Of a DNA stretch of 64,000 nucleotides, positions 43,607 through 54,646 are shown piece by piece (position 1 is the first letter of the stretch; each line of letters starts with the position of its first letter). Under the pieces are notes generated by a model. The model had not been told where the DNA came from and searched no databases. It was given only the letters and a program-made list of their open reading frames with translations. The translations under genes and the position numbers were made by a program. The DNA is taken from contig NZ_JAFEWC010000002.1 in assembly GCF_017355875.1 (NCBI RefSeq), positions 310,001 to 374,000 on the forward strand, written 5' to 3'. The DNA comes from Aridibaculum aurantiacum (GTDB lineage: Bacteria; Bacteroidota; Bacteroidia; Chitinophagales; Chitinophagaceae).

Positions 43607-43693
43607 TTGCCGATTGCCCCAGTGAACTATACATATAACGATATTTTTTTGCCGCTATTATTTGATCTCTAGATTTTTTTTTCAAACTCGTTC

Positions 43694-46600
43694 ATGATGA
43701 GAAAACTTTTTACACTGCTTTTCCTTTTTGTACTTTCTTGTGTTACAGTTTCAACGGCCCAGACCGATATTGCTATTGGAACTGGAAACGTAGGAAATGG
43801 TACAACAACCTACCCTGCCCCGTTACAAGACTACTGGGAAGGACACAGGCAGCAATACCTTTACCGTGCTTCGGAACTGACCGCTGCAGGTATGGGGCCT
43901 GGTTTCATTAGCGCTCTTAAGTGGAATGTGCTTGCGCTAACTACCAGTACAAATGCTTTCCCTGCGCTAGAGCAGTACACCATCAAAATAGGAGGAACTA
44001 CAATTGCTTCGCTTGGTACTACTACCTGGGAGCCTGTAAGCAGCACGGTATACGGACCGATAGACTACCTGCCGGTGATGGGTGTAAATACGTTCAATTT
44101 CTCACAACCTTTCTTTTGGAATGGAACAGATAATATAATAGTAGAAGTATGCGGCGGCGATCCTAATAATGCTTCTGACTTATATTATACAAATAATAGC
44201 GTAATTCCCTGGACTACCGGTTTGTCGTTTAATGCATCTAGAGTATACGCAGCAGATAATTTAGGTAATGCTTGTGGTACAACCTTAAATACTAATGGCT
44301 CTGCTACCACTACAGCTACCTCTCGTCCTAATGTTACTTTTAGCTGGACACCTGCTGCTACTTGCAACGGCATGCCAACTGCAGGAAATGCAGTTTCTAC
44401 ATTAACCACCATCCTTTGTGCTGGTTCTAATTTTACCGTTAGTTTATCTGGCGCCACTGTGGCAACAGGGCTTACTTACCAGTGGCAATCTTCTACTGAT
44501 AATGTAAACTTCACCAACATAGCTGCAGGTACTTCTTCTAATTATACAACTACACAAACAGCTCCTGTAATGTATTACAGGGCAATCGTTACTTGTGGTG
44601 GTCAAAGTGCTACTTCTGGTTCAGTACAGGTAACCGTTAATACTGCACCGCAATACGCTACACTACCTTACAACGAAAGCTTCGAAAATGAATGGCTGAG
44701 TGCATGTAACACAAGAGAACTTCCTAACCAGTTCTGGAGAAATACTCCAGGTACAGGCAACAACTCGTGGAGAAGAAATGATGATGGTGCTTCTGGTGCA
44801 TGGACATCTATAACTACCGGAGCATATACTCCTACAGGTTCTGTAGGAAATTTCTCTGCACGTTTTCATAGTGACATAGCTACCAACGGTTCTAAAGGTC
44901 AACTAGATCTTCACTTTGATGGTAATACTGCTGCTTCTGCTAAAAGGCTGATGTTTGATTACATCAACACAACAGGTAATGATAGCCTTGTTGTATTACT
45001 TTCTACAAATGGCGGTACCAGCTTTGTTCGCTTAGACAGCTTCAGAACTACTTCTGCATGGTCTACCAAAACCATCACATTTACTACTACATCCGCTACC
45101 AGTATCATTCGTTTTGAAGGAACTGCAGATGCTGGTGTAAGTGACATTGGTCTAGATAATATTATACTTACAACATTTGCTGATTGTTCAGGCACGCCAG
45201 TAGGTGGAACCACAAGTACTACTAAAACCAACGTATGTGTTGGTGAAACATTTACCATCAGCTTTACTGGCTCTACAGATGGAAATGGTATAAGCTACCA
45301 ATGGCAGCGTTCTATAGATGGTGGAACTACCTGGACTGATATCACTGGTCAAACCGGTTTTACCTATACAGGTACACAAGTACAAACTACATTATATAGA
45401 GTATTAGTAAGATGTAGTTTCTCAAACGCTTCAGCTCCTTCTACAGCTGTACAGGTTAGCTCACCTACACCTGTTATAGGTAATTATACCATAAACAATG
45501 GTGCACCTACCAATATACCAGCAAGAACTTTCAACAGTTTCAACGATGCCTATAACTTTATTAAGTGCGGTATTGCCGGCGCAGTTACATTCAATGTTCA
45601 GACCTCTAACGTAGGTCCTTACAACGAGCAGCTGATCATGGATGCCGTTCCTGGTGCATCTCAAACTTTTACGGTTACATTCAAAGGAGATGGTACAGCA
45701 GCAATTGGTTTCAATGCTACTACCAATACACAGCGTGCGATCATCAAACTTCGTGCAGCTGACCATATCATCTTTGATAGCCTGATCATTAATGCGAATA
45801 CAGGTACTTATGGTTACGGTGTACAGCTGGTGAATATTACCGGAGGCGATGGTGCTGACTTCAACGTAGTAAGGAATTGTATTATCAATAGTTCCATGAC
45901 TGCAAGCAACGGAAACTTTGCAGGTATTGTTGTTAGCGGATCTGACACCGATCCTATAGCTACAGGTTCTAATGTAGTAGCCGATAACAACACCTTTGAG
46001 AATAATACCATCATTGGTGGTTTCTACGGTATCACTTTAAGTGCAACATTTACCGGGGGTGCAAATGGTAACAACAACATCTTATATAATGACATCAAGG
46101 ATTTCCATCAGACAGGTATATATATAGCTGGTAGCTACGGAACGAACGTAGTAGGCAATCGCCTTCACCGCCCAAGCCGTACTACAGTTGGTGCTTTCAC
46201 AGGTATATTGGCTACTGCCCAAAAGAGCACTTTGCTTAATGTAGCAAAGAACAGGATCTATAATCCTTATGGTGGTGCACCTACTAATGCAAGCACCTTT
46301 ACCGGTATCAGCTTCGAGAATGCAGATGGTACTTCAGGTACAGGTGAAAACTTTGTTTCTAACAACTCTATCTTCCGTATCAATGGTAATGGTGCATGGA
46401 CTGGTATCAACAACATCAGCTCAGACTATGTGTATTACATGCACAATACAATAGACTTCAATGACTCTGCTTCAACAGCTACGGCTGCTACAAGAGCGTT
46501 CAACCAGCAGACAGCGGCAGCTTCATTGTTCTTCTATAATAATATGATCTCTATTACCCGCGGTGGTTCAGGAAGTAAGCATGCAATGTACCTGGCTTCA

Positions 46601-49600
46601 GGTACACTGGCTGGTCTTGACTTCAATAACTACTTTGTAGGAAATGTAGGGACCAACAACTTCACCGGCTTCCTTTCTTCCAATCGTGCTACACTGGCTG
46701 ATTGGAGAACTGCAACCAATGATGAAGCAGGTTCTTATGCCATCAATCCTTATTTCGTTAACAGGGCAAGCGACGACAGGATACCTGGTAATGCTGCCAT
46801 AGACAATAAAGGTTTATTTGTAGGTGTTCCTGATGATATCAATGACGTTCCACGTGCTGATGGTACGCCTACACCTACCAATCCAAATGGTAATCCTGAT
46901 ATTGGAGCACACGAGTTCACACCTCCCCCATGCGTTATTCCACCAGCTACAGGTCCGGTGGCAATCACTCCAACAATCACTTGTCAAAATACGCCAGTGT
47001 CTTTGACAGCCAATGTAGGTCCTTACGGTTCTGCACAAACATTCCAGTGGCAAACATCAACTACACAAAGCGGAACATACACCAGCATAGGCACACCAAT
47101 GAACACGCCTGATACAACTATCATGGCATCATCTACATTATGGTATCGTCTTGCTATCACATGTTCTGGTGTTACAGTATTTACTGATGCTGTTCAATTA
47201 ACAGTTAATCCTGCTTTACCAGCAGGTACTTATACCATCAACAATGGCCAGCCTACTACTTATGCAGGTCCAAATACAGGTACCAACTTCGCTAGCTTCA
47301 ACGATGCTAAAAATGCAATGTTTTGTGGTATACTAGGTGCAGTTACTTTTAATGTAGATGCTAACTCTGGTCCTTATGTGGAGCAACTGATACTTGATAG
47401 CATTAAAGGTGCAAGTGAAATCTTTACCGTTACATTCAATGGTAATGGTAGAACCATTCGCTTCAGCCCTTCTAGTACAAGTGGAAATGAAAGAGCTGTT
47501 ATTAAGCTGAAGGGTGCAGATCACATTATTTTTGATAGCCTGGTGATAGATGCAACCGGTGGTACGTTTGGTTATGGTGTTCAGCTAATAAACAATGCTG
47601 ACTCTAATACCATCCGCAGGTCTACAATCATTACTCCGGTAACTACCAGCACCAACTTTGCAGGTATAGTAGTAAATGCTACTGATGCAGGTGTAATAGC
47701 AACTGGTAATACCCTAAGCGATGGCAACACCTTCCAGGGTAATACAGTGATCGGAGGCTTCTATGGAGCTACTCTTATAGGAAGCACAACTTCTACAGCA
47801 TACATCAACAACAATAAGTTCATAGGTAACACCTTCAGGGATTTCTACTCTACAGGTATACAGGTAACTGGTACATCTAATACAGTGATAGAAGGTAACA
47901 GGTTTAGTCGCCCGACTATCACCAACCATCCTACTATTGTATATGGAGTATTTGCTACCGTTGCTCCTAGCTTACGTTTGAAGATCACAAGGAACAGGTT
48001 CCATAACTTCTTTACCGCTACTCCTACAAGTACATCTGTTTTCTATGGTGTAAACCATAACAACGTAGATGTGTCTTCTGGTAGTGAAAATGAGGTAAGC
48101 AACAACCTGTTCTATAACATTGAGCACAATGGACCACTGTACGCTATGTACAACACCAGCGCCGACAATGTTAACTACTACCATAACACTGTTTCTTTAG
48201 ATAATACTGCAAGTACTGCTACAGGTGCTACTGCTGGTTTCTTCCAGACAACAACTGCAGTTGGTATCAACTTCCAGAACAACTTGATCACCATTTCACG
48301 TGGTGGTAATGGTTTGAAGCACGGGCTTTACCTGGCTACTACTGCAAGTGAAATAATCTCAGACTACAACAACATCTTCCTGAATGGCACTAACAGCTAT
48401 TTTGGTTTCAGCGGTGGTAACAGGCTTTCTTTGGCTGACTGGCGCCTTGCTACTAATAAGGATATGAATTCGTTTGACATCAATCCACTTTATGTAGATA
48501 GTGCCAACGGTAACTATGCTCCTGGCATCACACCACTAAACGACAAAGGAAACTTTGTAGGAGTATCGGTTGATATCAACCTGGCTCCAAGACCAACAGA
48601 TCCGAATGCACCGGCTCCAACGCCACGTCCTGATATCGGTGCTTTTGAATTTATGCCACCAACATGTGCTAACCCTCCTGTTGCAGGTACAGCTACAGTT
48701 ACACCAAACAGCAGTATCTGTTTGGAGACGCCACTGCGCCTTGACATCACAGGTCATTCACCTGTTGGTTCTATTACTTTCCAATGGTTCTCATCTCCTG
48801 ATGGCACCAACTGGACTCCATTAAGCGGCATCCAGTACGGACCACGTTACGATACATTGGCAACTACCAACACATACTACCGTGCAGCGGTAACATGTAA
48901 TGGCGTTACTACATTCACAAACGTAGTACAGGTAACACTTGGCAACATATTGCCAGCAGGTACCTATACTATCAGCTCAAGCCCTACCACATACCCAGGC
49001 GGAACAAACTTCCAGGGTTTCCAATCTGCAGTTAATGCAATGCAGTGTGGTATTGGTGGTAAAATAGTATTTAATGTAGCTGCAGGTACTTACGACGAGC
49101 AGATTAGGATCGGTAACATTCGTGGTGTAACAGCTGCGAGAACTGTAACCTTCCAATCAGCTAACGGCGATCCTTCAAGTGTAAACCTTACTTACAATTC
49201 TACTACTGCTACTAACTATACTTTAAGGTTAGACAGCACCAGGTACTTCATATTTAAGAACCTGACCATTAGCGCAACCAATGCTACATTCGGTCGTGCA
49301 GTAGAACTGGCTGGTAATTCTTCTTACGACAGCATTCTTAATTGCGTGATAACTACTCCTGTTGCCGGTGCATCTACACCTAATATAGTTGGTGTATACG
49401 CAGGAGGTTTCCGTGGTACGGAGATCGTTGTAAAAGGAAACACGATCAACAATGGTTCTTATGGTGTGTTCTTTACCGGTGTAGGACAGGCAGCTAACCT
49501 AACAGTTAACCAGCTGATTGATAGCAACACTGTGAATAATGCTTTTGCATACGGTATCTATACCAGCTTCCATAAGCGTGCAAACATTACACGTAATACG

Positions 49601-52600
49601 GTAAATGTTACTTCGCCTGCTTCACCTACTACTTATGGTATCTATGCCAACGATAATGACTCTGTCTTCAACATCTCTGGCAACCGTGTGAACATCAACA
49701 ACACTACATCTAATGTGTATGGTATCTATGTAAACAATAGTGACAGTTCGCTTACTGAACTCAGCAGGCTAGCTAATAACATTGTTGCATCTACTGGTAC
49801 CAATACAGGATGGTTGTATGGTATATACATGAACAACTCTCATGGTCACATGGCAGTTAACAACGTGGTATCGCTAAATAATACCGGCACCACTTCATGG
49901 GGATTATGGACAAACTCCACCGGTACATCGTACTGGAATAACTCGATTAAGTTGACTGCAACATCTACAACCAACGGTTACGCAGCCTACTTCCAAACTA
50001 CGGCTAGCACAAACATGAGCATTCGCAACAACATCTTTAGCAATGAGGGTGGTGGTAGAGCCATGTATGTAAATGCTACAAACCAAAGCGGTGCATCAGA
50101 TTACAACATGTTGTATACAACAGGTAGTGTACTGGTACAACGTGGAACACCAGCAGCCAGCTTCAATACCCTTGGAGCATGGTCTACAGCAAGCTTCTGG
50201 GATGCAAATTCAATAGTATACCAACCGGCATTTGCAAATAATACCACCCTGCAACCAAACCTTTCTAACCCGGATGTTTGGGCTATGCATGGACGTGGTG
50301 TGCAGATACCTGCAAACAATGTAGATTTCAATGGTCAGGCTCGTCCTACCACACTTACAGCTGGTGTGCCAGACCTGGGTGCTTATGAATTCTATCCAAC
50401 AGTACAGCCAACTGTACTAACAGCTATACCGGCAGTACCAGCGCCAAATACTACACAGGCCTTCATGTATGGAACCGATACAGTAATGAAGGTGACATGG
50501 GGTGCAACTGCTCCGCCAACAGTAGAAGGTAGAAGGTTCTCTGGAGTAGTGCCGCAAGGCTTACCTGCTGGAATGGACTCTATGTACTTCTATACTAAAC
50601 TTGAGTCTCCTGCCGGCGGAACATTTCCGTACACTATGGAGCTGTTCTACCTTGATCCTTGGCAGGGTTCTATACCAGATCAAAATCAACTTGGTCTTGG
50701 TAAAACAACACCTTCTCTTGTGAATTGGGTTGTTGGCTTTAGCAGCAGGGTAGAAGTGAGAAGAAAACTCATCCGTCAAACTAATCTTGACTTCTTTGAT
50801 AAGTTCACTGGATTATTAAATCCATATGCACCACCGGTACTTCCTGAAAAGGACAGCTCGAACCGTGGTCGCAAATTCTGGGTAGCTTATGGACACCACC
50901 AGAGCATGGGTGATGGTGGAAGCTCAGGTGCACAGAACATGGTGCTTTACCTGAGTGCACAAGAGCCTACTACAGTTAAAGTAACATTGAACAGTACCGG
51001 CTGGACACGTACTTATAACATTCCAGCTAACACGGCTATAGCTACAGATCCAATGCCTAAAGTTGTAGGTGGTGATGACGCAAGGATCGTGAATGAAGGC
51101 TTCTTTAACCGGGGCATCAGTATAGAAAGCCAGGAACCGATAGAGGCTTATGCTCATACTTATGATGGAGCAAACTCTGGCGCTACCATGCTATTCCCTG
51201 TTGGTGTGTACGGGTATGAATACATCACGCTTAACTCGTCGCAGTACTATGCTTCCAATACTTACTCATGGTCGCTGGTAATTGCAGATAAGGATAATAC
51301 TGTTGTAGAAATTACACCGTCTGTTACCACACGTGCTGGTCGACCTGCAGGTGTACCATTCACTGTTACACTAAACAAAGGTGAGGTGTACAACATCATG
51401 GGTACAACCAGCGGTTCTGCAGGTACGGATCTTACAGGTACCAAATTCAAATCAATTCCTAACTCAAATGGTGATTGTTTCCCAATAGCTGTTTTTGCAG
51501 GTAGCAGCCGTACTGCCCTGTGTAATACTTCTAACGGTGATAACATGATCAACCAAATCTTCCCTTACTCAGCGTGGGGTAAGCGTTATGCTACATTCCT
51601 TACTGCTCAGTCTACATCTACTACCAATTACAACACTAATAAGTTTAGAGTTCTGGTAAAAGATCCAACTACCATTGTTATGGCAAATGGTAACCAGCTT
51701 ACGGGTATGGTTACGCCAGGCAACTACTATGATTTCTTTATTAACTCAGCTGGTGCTGCTAACGCTGGGGTGTACATAGAAGCTGATAAACCAGTACTGG
51801 TGGCTCAATACCTGATCTCAACTTCTGCTACCACTGGTGGTGCAAATGGTTGTCCTGGTATTACTTCTCCAACGGGTGTTGGTGATCCATCAATGATCTA
51901 CCTGAGCCCGATAGAGCAGGGTATTAAAAAAGCGATTTTCTACAACACAAATGCAAGTGCAATTACTGGTAACTATATAAATGTGGTGATACCTACACCA
52001 GGTTTGGCATCACTTAAGATAGATAACCAGTCTGTGTTCACGCATACTTTCCCACATCCTACTTTGCCGGGTTATACCTGCGTAAGGCAGAACCTGCCGG
52101 CAACTGCAGGCCAGCACAGTATTGAAAGTGACTCTGCCTTTACTGCCATCACTTATGGTTTAGGTAGTGTAGAAAGTTATGGTTACCTGGCAGGTACGTT
52201 GGTGAAGAGTTTAAATGCATTAGGTGCAATCAACAACACACTGGATACCTTGAACCAATCACACGAGTATACCTGCGTTGGTTCACCGTTCAGGATTACT
52301 GCGCTGCTTCCGCTTCAGCCAACCAGCATTACATGGAAATTCAGTGCTGTTCCTGGTTTGAACCCTGGCCGCGATACAACGATCAGCAACCCGGTTTCTC
52401 TTAGCACGCAAGTGATCAATGGAACTACTTATTATGAATATTCAGTAAACCAGGACTTCACACTTGCTACTCCAGGTTTGTACCCAGTGCAGATATTCTA
52501 TGCACACCCGGATGTAGAAAGCTGCGACAACACGCGTCGTGATGTGATCTACATACAGGTACTGCCTTCACCAAAGACCAACTTCACTATCAACTTTACA

Positions 52601-54625
52601 GGTTGTGAAGGCGAGACAGCACAATTTGTTGGTGATGCGCAAACTGACAATGGTGTAACCATCAACAACTGGAGATGGACATTCCATGATAACAGTGTAA
52701 CTACTGGTCAAAATACCAGCTATACCTATAACACACCTGGAACCTTCAACGTTACCTTACGTACCGTTACACCGGATGGATGTTTGGGTGATAGTACCAA
52801 ACCTGTAGTGGTTAATCCTAAGCCTGTAGTCAACGTGGTTACAGATTCTCTGAATGCTTGTACGGGTGCTTCTGTTACTTATAACGTTGCTAACCCTGCA
52901 ACTGGTGTCACCTACAACTGGTATAGTACTTCTACCGGTGGTACACCAATCAGTACAGGTACAAGTTTCACAATTAATCCTATCACAGGACCGGCAGAAT
53001 ACTTTGTAGAAGCTGTTTCTGCAGTGGGATGTACAAGTGATGTTCGCAAACGTGTGGTACTAACAACATTGTCACCATTTGCTCCTACAGTAGCAACGGT
53101 TACAGGTTCCGGACCAAGCTCTGTAACATTTACTTGGACAGCAGTACCAGGTGCTAGTTCTTACCAGGTATCATTAGATAACGGTGTTACATTTATAACG
53201 CCAAGCTCAGGTGCTCAAGGGCTTACTCACACTGCTTCTGGTCTATCTACTTTACAATCTGTTTGTATCATAGTTAGAGCTAACGGAAGCACACCGTGCG
53301 AAACAAGTATATCAGCCCCTGTATGTGGTTGTGCGGTTTCATCGGCTGTGGTAGTTACAGACTCTATAGCTGTATGTAGCGGTGCAGACGCAACCTTCAA
53401 TATTCAATCACCAGCAGCAGGTGTTACCTACACATGGTACAATGCAGCAACCGGTGGTACTGCGGTAGGTACAGGATCTACATTTACTGCAACAGCCATT
53501 ACAGGAACCAGCCAATTCTGGGTAGAACAAACAACTGCCGCAGGATGTAGCAGTGCAGTAAGAACAAGAGTTGTTGCAAGTGTATTAACTGCATTAGCGC
53601 AGCCGGTTGTAACAGTGAGTGGAGCAAACGCTACTTCAGTATCCTTTACATGGGCTGCTGTACCAGGTGCAACAGGTTACCAGGTTTCTACCAATGGTGG
53701 TACTACTTTCGGTGCAGTTTCTACCAATACTACACATACTGTAAGTGGTCTTACAAGTCTTCAGTCTGTATGTATCATAGTAAGAGCGGTAGGTGCTAAC
53801 AGTTGTCAGAATAGCCAGTCTACAGAAGTATGTGGATGTAATGTTTCTACTGTTGTTGTTACACCAACTACTACTTCTATATGTAGCGGTTCTACTACTA
53901 CATTCAATGTACAGTCACCTGTAGCAGGAAGCAACTACAACTGGTACACTACAGCTACTGGTGGTACGCCTATCTACACAGGATCAAGCTTTACAACACC
54001 AGCTGTTACAGGTACTACAGAATATTTTGTAGAACAATCAGCAGGAGGATGTACTAGTCCTACACGTACAAGGGTAGAGGTAACAGTACTGGCTCCATTG
54101 GCAGTGCCTGTACCAACTATGACGTCAGCTACCGCTAACAGCATCACGTTTACATGGTCTGCTGTACCGGGTGCTACAGGTTACCAGGTTTCTACCGACA
54201 ACGGAACAACATTCGGCGCAGTTACTTCCAGTACTACACATACGATTACAGGATTGAACCCAATGCAGCAAGCTACAATTGTGGTGAGAGCAGTAGGCAA
54301 TATTGCTTGCCAGAACAGTACATCGGCTGCGGTTACGGGTAGATCATTAGGCGACCAGGTATTTATACCAAACACCTTTACACCAAACGGTGACGGAGTG
54401 AACGACGTTCTGCAGGTGTATGGTGATATAGTAAGAGAAGTTGTATTTATGGTCTTCAACCAGTGGGGTGAAAAGATCCATGAATCTAGAGACAAAAACA
54501 GGGTTTGGGATGGTACCTCAAAAGGTAAAAACCAACCTGTGGGGGTTTATATATATGCTTGCCGTGTGACATTGCTTGACGGATCAGTGATAGAGAGAAA
54601 AGGCTCAATAAACCTTGTGAGATAA
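43694..54625 (+). CDS. Giant surface protein with three beta-helix modules, T9SS type B (CHU_C) tail
   Basis: At 3643 residues this is the largest protein of the window. After the signal peptide (MMRKLFTLLFLFVLSCVTVSTAQ; the second ATG at 43697 fits relatives equally well) come an N-terminal domain, Ig-like units and a MAM-like domain. Three parallel beta-helix modules follow (about 595-1075, 1177-1650, 1755-2230), each starting TI-xx-G/S-PT and ending IGA-EF or LGAYEF. A region like IgGFc-binding domains covers about 2391-2850 (FWVAYGHHQ, AYAHTYDGANSGATMLFPV). A PKD domain (about 2964-3045) and three Ig-plus-FN3 pairs (to about 3545) follow. Residues 3553-3643 are a gliding-associated CHU_C tail (IPNTFTPNGDGVND, FNQWGEKI, PVGVYIY). 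Type B tails need an SprF partner, and one lies downstream in the same direction. The next gene starts 21 nt later. Confidence 0.92.
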   Translation: MMRKLFTLLFLFVLSCVTVSTAQTDIAIGTGNVGNGTTTYPAPLQDYWEGHRQQYLYRASELTAAGMGPGFISALKWNVLALTTSTNAFPALEQYTIKIGGTTIASLGTTTWEPVSSTVYGPIDYLPVMGVNTFNFSQPFFWNGTDNIIVEVCGGDPNNASDLYYTNNSVIPWTTGLSFNASRVYAADNLGNACGTTLNTNGSATTTATSRPNVTFSWTPAATCNGMPTAGNAVSTLTTILCAGSNFTVSLSGATVATGLTYQWQSSTDNVNFTNIAAGTSSNYTTTQTAPVMYYRAIVTCGGQSATSGSVQVTVNTAPQYATLPYNESFENEWLSACNTRELPNQFWRNTPGTGNNSWRRNDDGASGAWTSITTGAYTPTGSVGNFSARFHSDIATNGSKGQLDLHFDGNTAASAKRLMFDYINTTGNDSLVVLLSTNGGTSFVRLDSFRTTSAWSTKTITFTTTSATSIIRFEGTADAGVSDIGLDNIILTTFADCSGTPVGGTTSTTKTNVCVGETFTISFTGSTDGNGISYQWQRSIDGGTTWTDITGQTGFTYTGTQVQTTLYRVLVRCSFSNASAPSTAVQVSSPTPVIGNYTINNGAPTNIPARTFNSFNDAYNFIKCGIAGAVTFNVQTSNVGPYNEQLIMDAVPGASQTFTVTFKGDGTAAIGFNATTNTQRAIIKLRAADHIIFDSLIINANTGTYGYGVQLVNITGGDGADFNVVRNCIINSSMTASNGNFAGIVVSGSDTDPIATGSNVVADNNTFENNTIIGGFYGITLSATFTGGANGNNNILYNDIKDFHQTGIYIAGSYGTNVVGNRLHRPSRTTVGAFTGILATAQKSTLLNVAKNRIYNPYGGAPTNASTFTGISFENADGTSGTGENFVSNNSIFRINGNGAWTGINNISSDYVYYMHNTIDFNDSASTATAATRAFNQQTAAASLFFYNNMISITRGGSGSKHAMYLASGTLAGLDFNNYFVGNVGTNNFTGFLSSNRATLADWRTATNDEAGSYAINPYFVNRASDDRIPGNAAIDNKGLFVGVPDDINDVPRADGTPTPTNPNGNPDIGAHEFTPPPCVIPPATGPVAITPTITCQNTPVSLTANVGPYGSAQTFQWQTSTTQSGTYTSIGTPMNTPDTTIMASSTLWYRLAITCSGVTVFTDAVQLTVNPALPAGTYTINNGQPTTYAGPNTGTNFASFNDAKNAMFCGILGAVTFNVDANSGPYVEQLILDSIKGASEIFTVTFNGNGRTIRFSPSSTSGNERAVIKLKGADHIIFDSLVIDATGGTFGYGVQLINNADSNTIRRSTIITPVTTSTNFAGIVVNATDAGVIATGNTLSDGNTFQGNTVIGGFYGATLIGSTTSTAYINNNKFIGNTFRDFYSTGIQVTGTSNTVIEGNRFSRPTITNHPTIVYGVFATVAPSLRLKITRNRFHNFFTATPTSTSVFYGVNHNNVDVSSGSENEVSNNLFYNIEHNGPLYAMYNTSADNVNYYHNTVSLDNTASTATGATAGFFQTTTAVGINFQNNLITISRGGNGLKHGLYLATTASEIISDYNNIFLNGTNSYFGFSGGNRLSLADWRLATNKDMNSFDINPLYVDSANGNYAPGITPLNDKGNFVGVSVDINLAPRPTDPNAPAPTPRPDIGAFEFMPPTCANPPVAGTATVTPNSSICLETPLRLDITGHSPVGSITFQWFSSPDGTNWTPLSGIQYGPRYDTLATTNTYYRAAVTCNGVTTFTNVVQVTLGNILPAGTYTISSSPTTYPGGTNFQGFQSAVNAMQCGIGGKIVFNVAAGTYDEQIRIGNIRGVTAARTVTFQSANGDPSSVNLTYNSTTATNYTLRLDSTRYFIFKNLTISATNATFGRAVELAGNSSYDSILNCVITTPVAGASTPNIVGVYAGGFRGTEIVVKGNTINNGSYGVFFTGVGQAANLTVNQLIDSNTVNNAFAYGIYTSFHKRANITRNTVNVTSPASPTTYGIYANDNDSVFNISGNRVNINNTTSNVYGIYVNNSDSSLTELSRLANNIVASTGTNTGWLYGIYMNNSHGHMAVNNVVSLNNTGTTSWGLWTNSTGTSYWNNSIKLTATSTTNGYAAYFQTTASTNMSIRNNIFSNEGGGRAMYVNATNQSGASDYNMLYTTGSVLVQRGTPAASFNTLGAWSTASFWDANSIVYQPAFANNTTLQPNLSNPDVWAMHGRGVQIPANNVDFNGQARPTTLTAGVPDLGAYEFYPTVQPTVLTAIPAVPAPNTTQAFMYGTDTVMKVTWGATAPPTVEGRRFSGVVPQGLPAGMDSMYFYTKLESPAGGTFPYTMELFYLDPWQGSIPDQNQLGLGKTTPSLVNWVVGFSSRVEVRRKLIRQTNLDFFDKFTGLLNPYAPPVLPEKDSSNRGRKFWVAYGHHQSMGDGGSSGAQNMVLYLSAQEPTTVKVTLNSTGWTRTYNIPANTAIATDPMPKVVGGDDARIVNEGFFNRGISIESQEPIEAYAHTYDGANSGATMLFPVGVYGYEYITLNSSQYYASNTYSWSLVIADKDNTVVEITPSVTTRAGRPAGVPFTVTLNKGEVYNIMGTTSGSAGTDLTGTKFKSIPNSNGDCFPIAVFAGSSRTALCNTSNGDNMINQIFPYSAWGKRYATFLTAQSTSTTNYNTNKFRVLVKDPTTIVMANGNQLTGMVTPGNYYDFFINSAGAANAGVYIEADKPVLVAQYLISTSATTGGANGCPGITSPTGVGDPSMIYLSPIEQGIKKAIFYNTNASAITGNYINVVIPTPGLASLKIDNQSVFTHTFPHPTLPGYTCVRQNLPATAGQHSIESDSAFTAITYGLGSVESYGYLAGTLVKSLNALGAINNTLDTLNQSHEYTCVGSPFRITALLPLQPTSITWKFSAVPGLNPGRDTTISNPVSLSTQVINGTTYYEYSVNQDFTLATPGLYPVQIFYAHPDVESCDNTRRDVIYIQVLPSPKTNFTINFTGCEGETAQFVGDAQTDNGVTINNWRWTFHDNSVTTGQNTSYTYNTPGTFNVTLRTVTPDGCLGDSTKPVVVNPKPVVNVVTDSLNACTGASVTYNVANPATGVTYNWYSTSTGGTPISTGTSFTINPITGPAEYFVEAVSAVGCTSDVRKRVVLTTLSPFAPTVATVTGSGPSSVTFTWTAVPGASSYQVSLDNGVTFITPSSGAQGLTHTASGLSTLQSVCIIVRANGSTPCETSISAPVCGCAVSSAVVVTDSIAVCSGADATFNIQSPAAGVTYTWYNAATGGTAVGTGSTFTATAITGTSQFWVEQTTAAGCSSAVRTRVVASVLTALAQPVVTVSGANATSVSFTWAAVPGATGYQVSTNGGTTFGAVSTNTTHTVSGLTSLQSVCIIVRAVGANSCQNSQSTEVCGCNVSTVVVTPTTTSICSGSTTTFNVQSPVAGSNYNWYTTATGGTPIYTGSSFTTPAVTGTTEYFVEQSAGGCTSPTRTRVEVTVLAPLAVPVPTMTSATANSITFTWSAVPGATGYQVSTDNGTTFGAVTSSTTHTITGLNPMQQATIVVRAVGNIACQNSTSAAVTGRSLGDQVFIPNTFTPNGDGVNDVLQVYGDIVREVVFMVFNQWGEKIHESRDKNRVWDGTSKGKNQPVGVYIYACRVTLLDGSVIERKGSINLVR

Positions 54626-54646
54626 TAACTGCACACATACTATACT

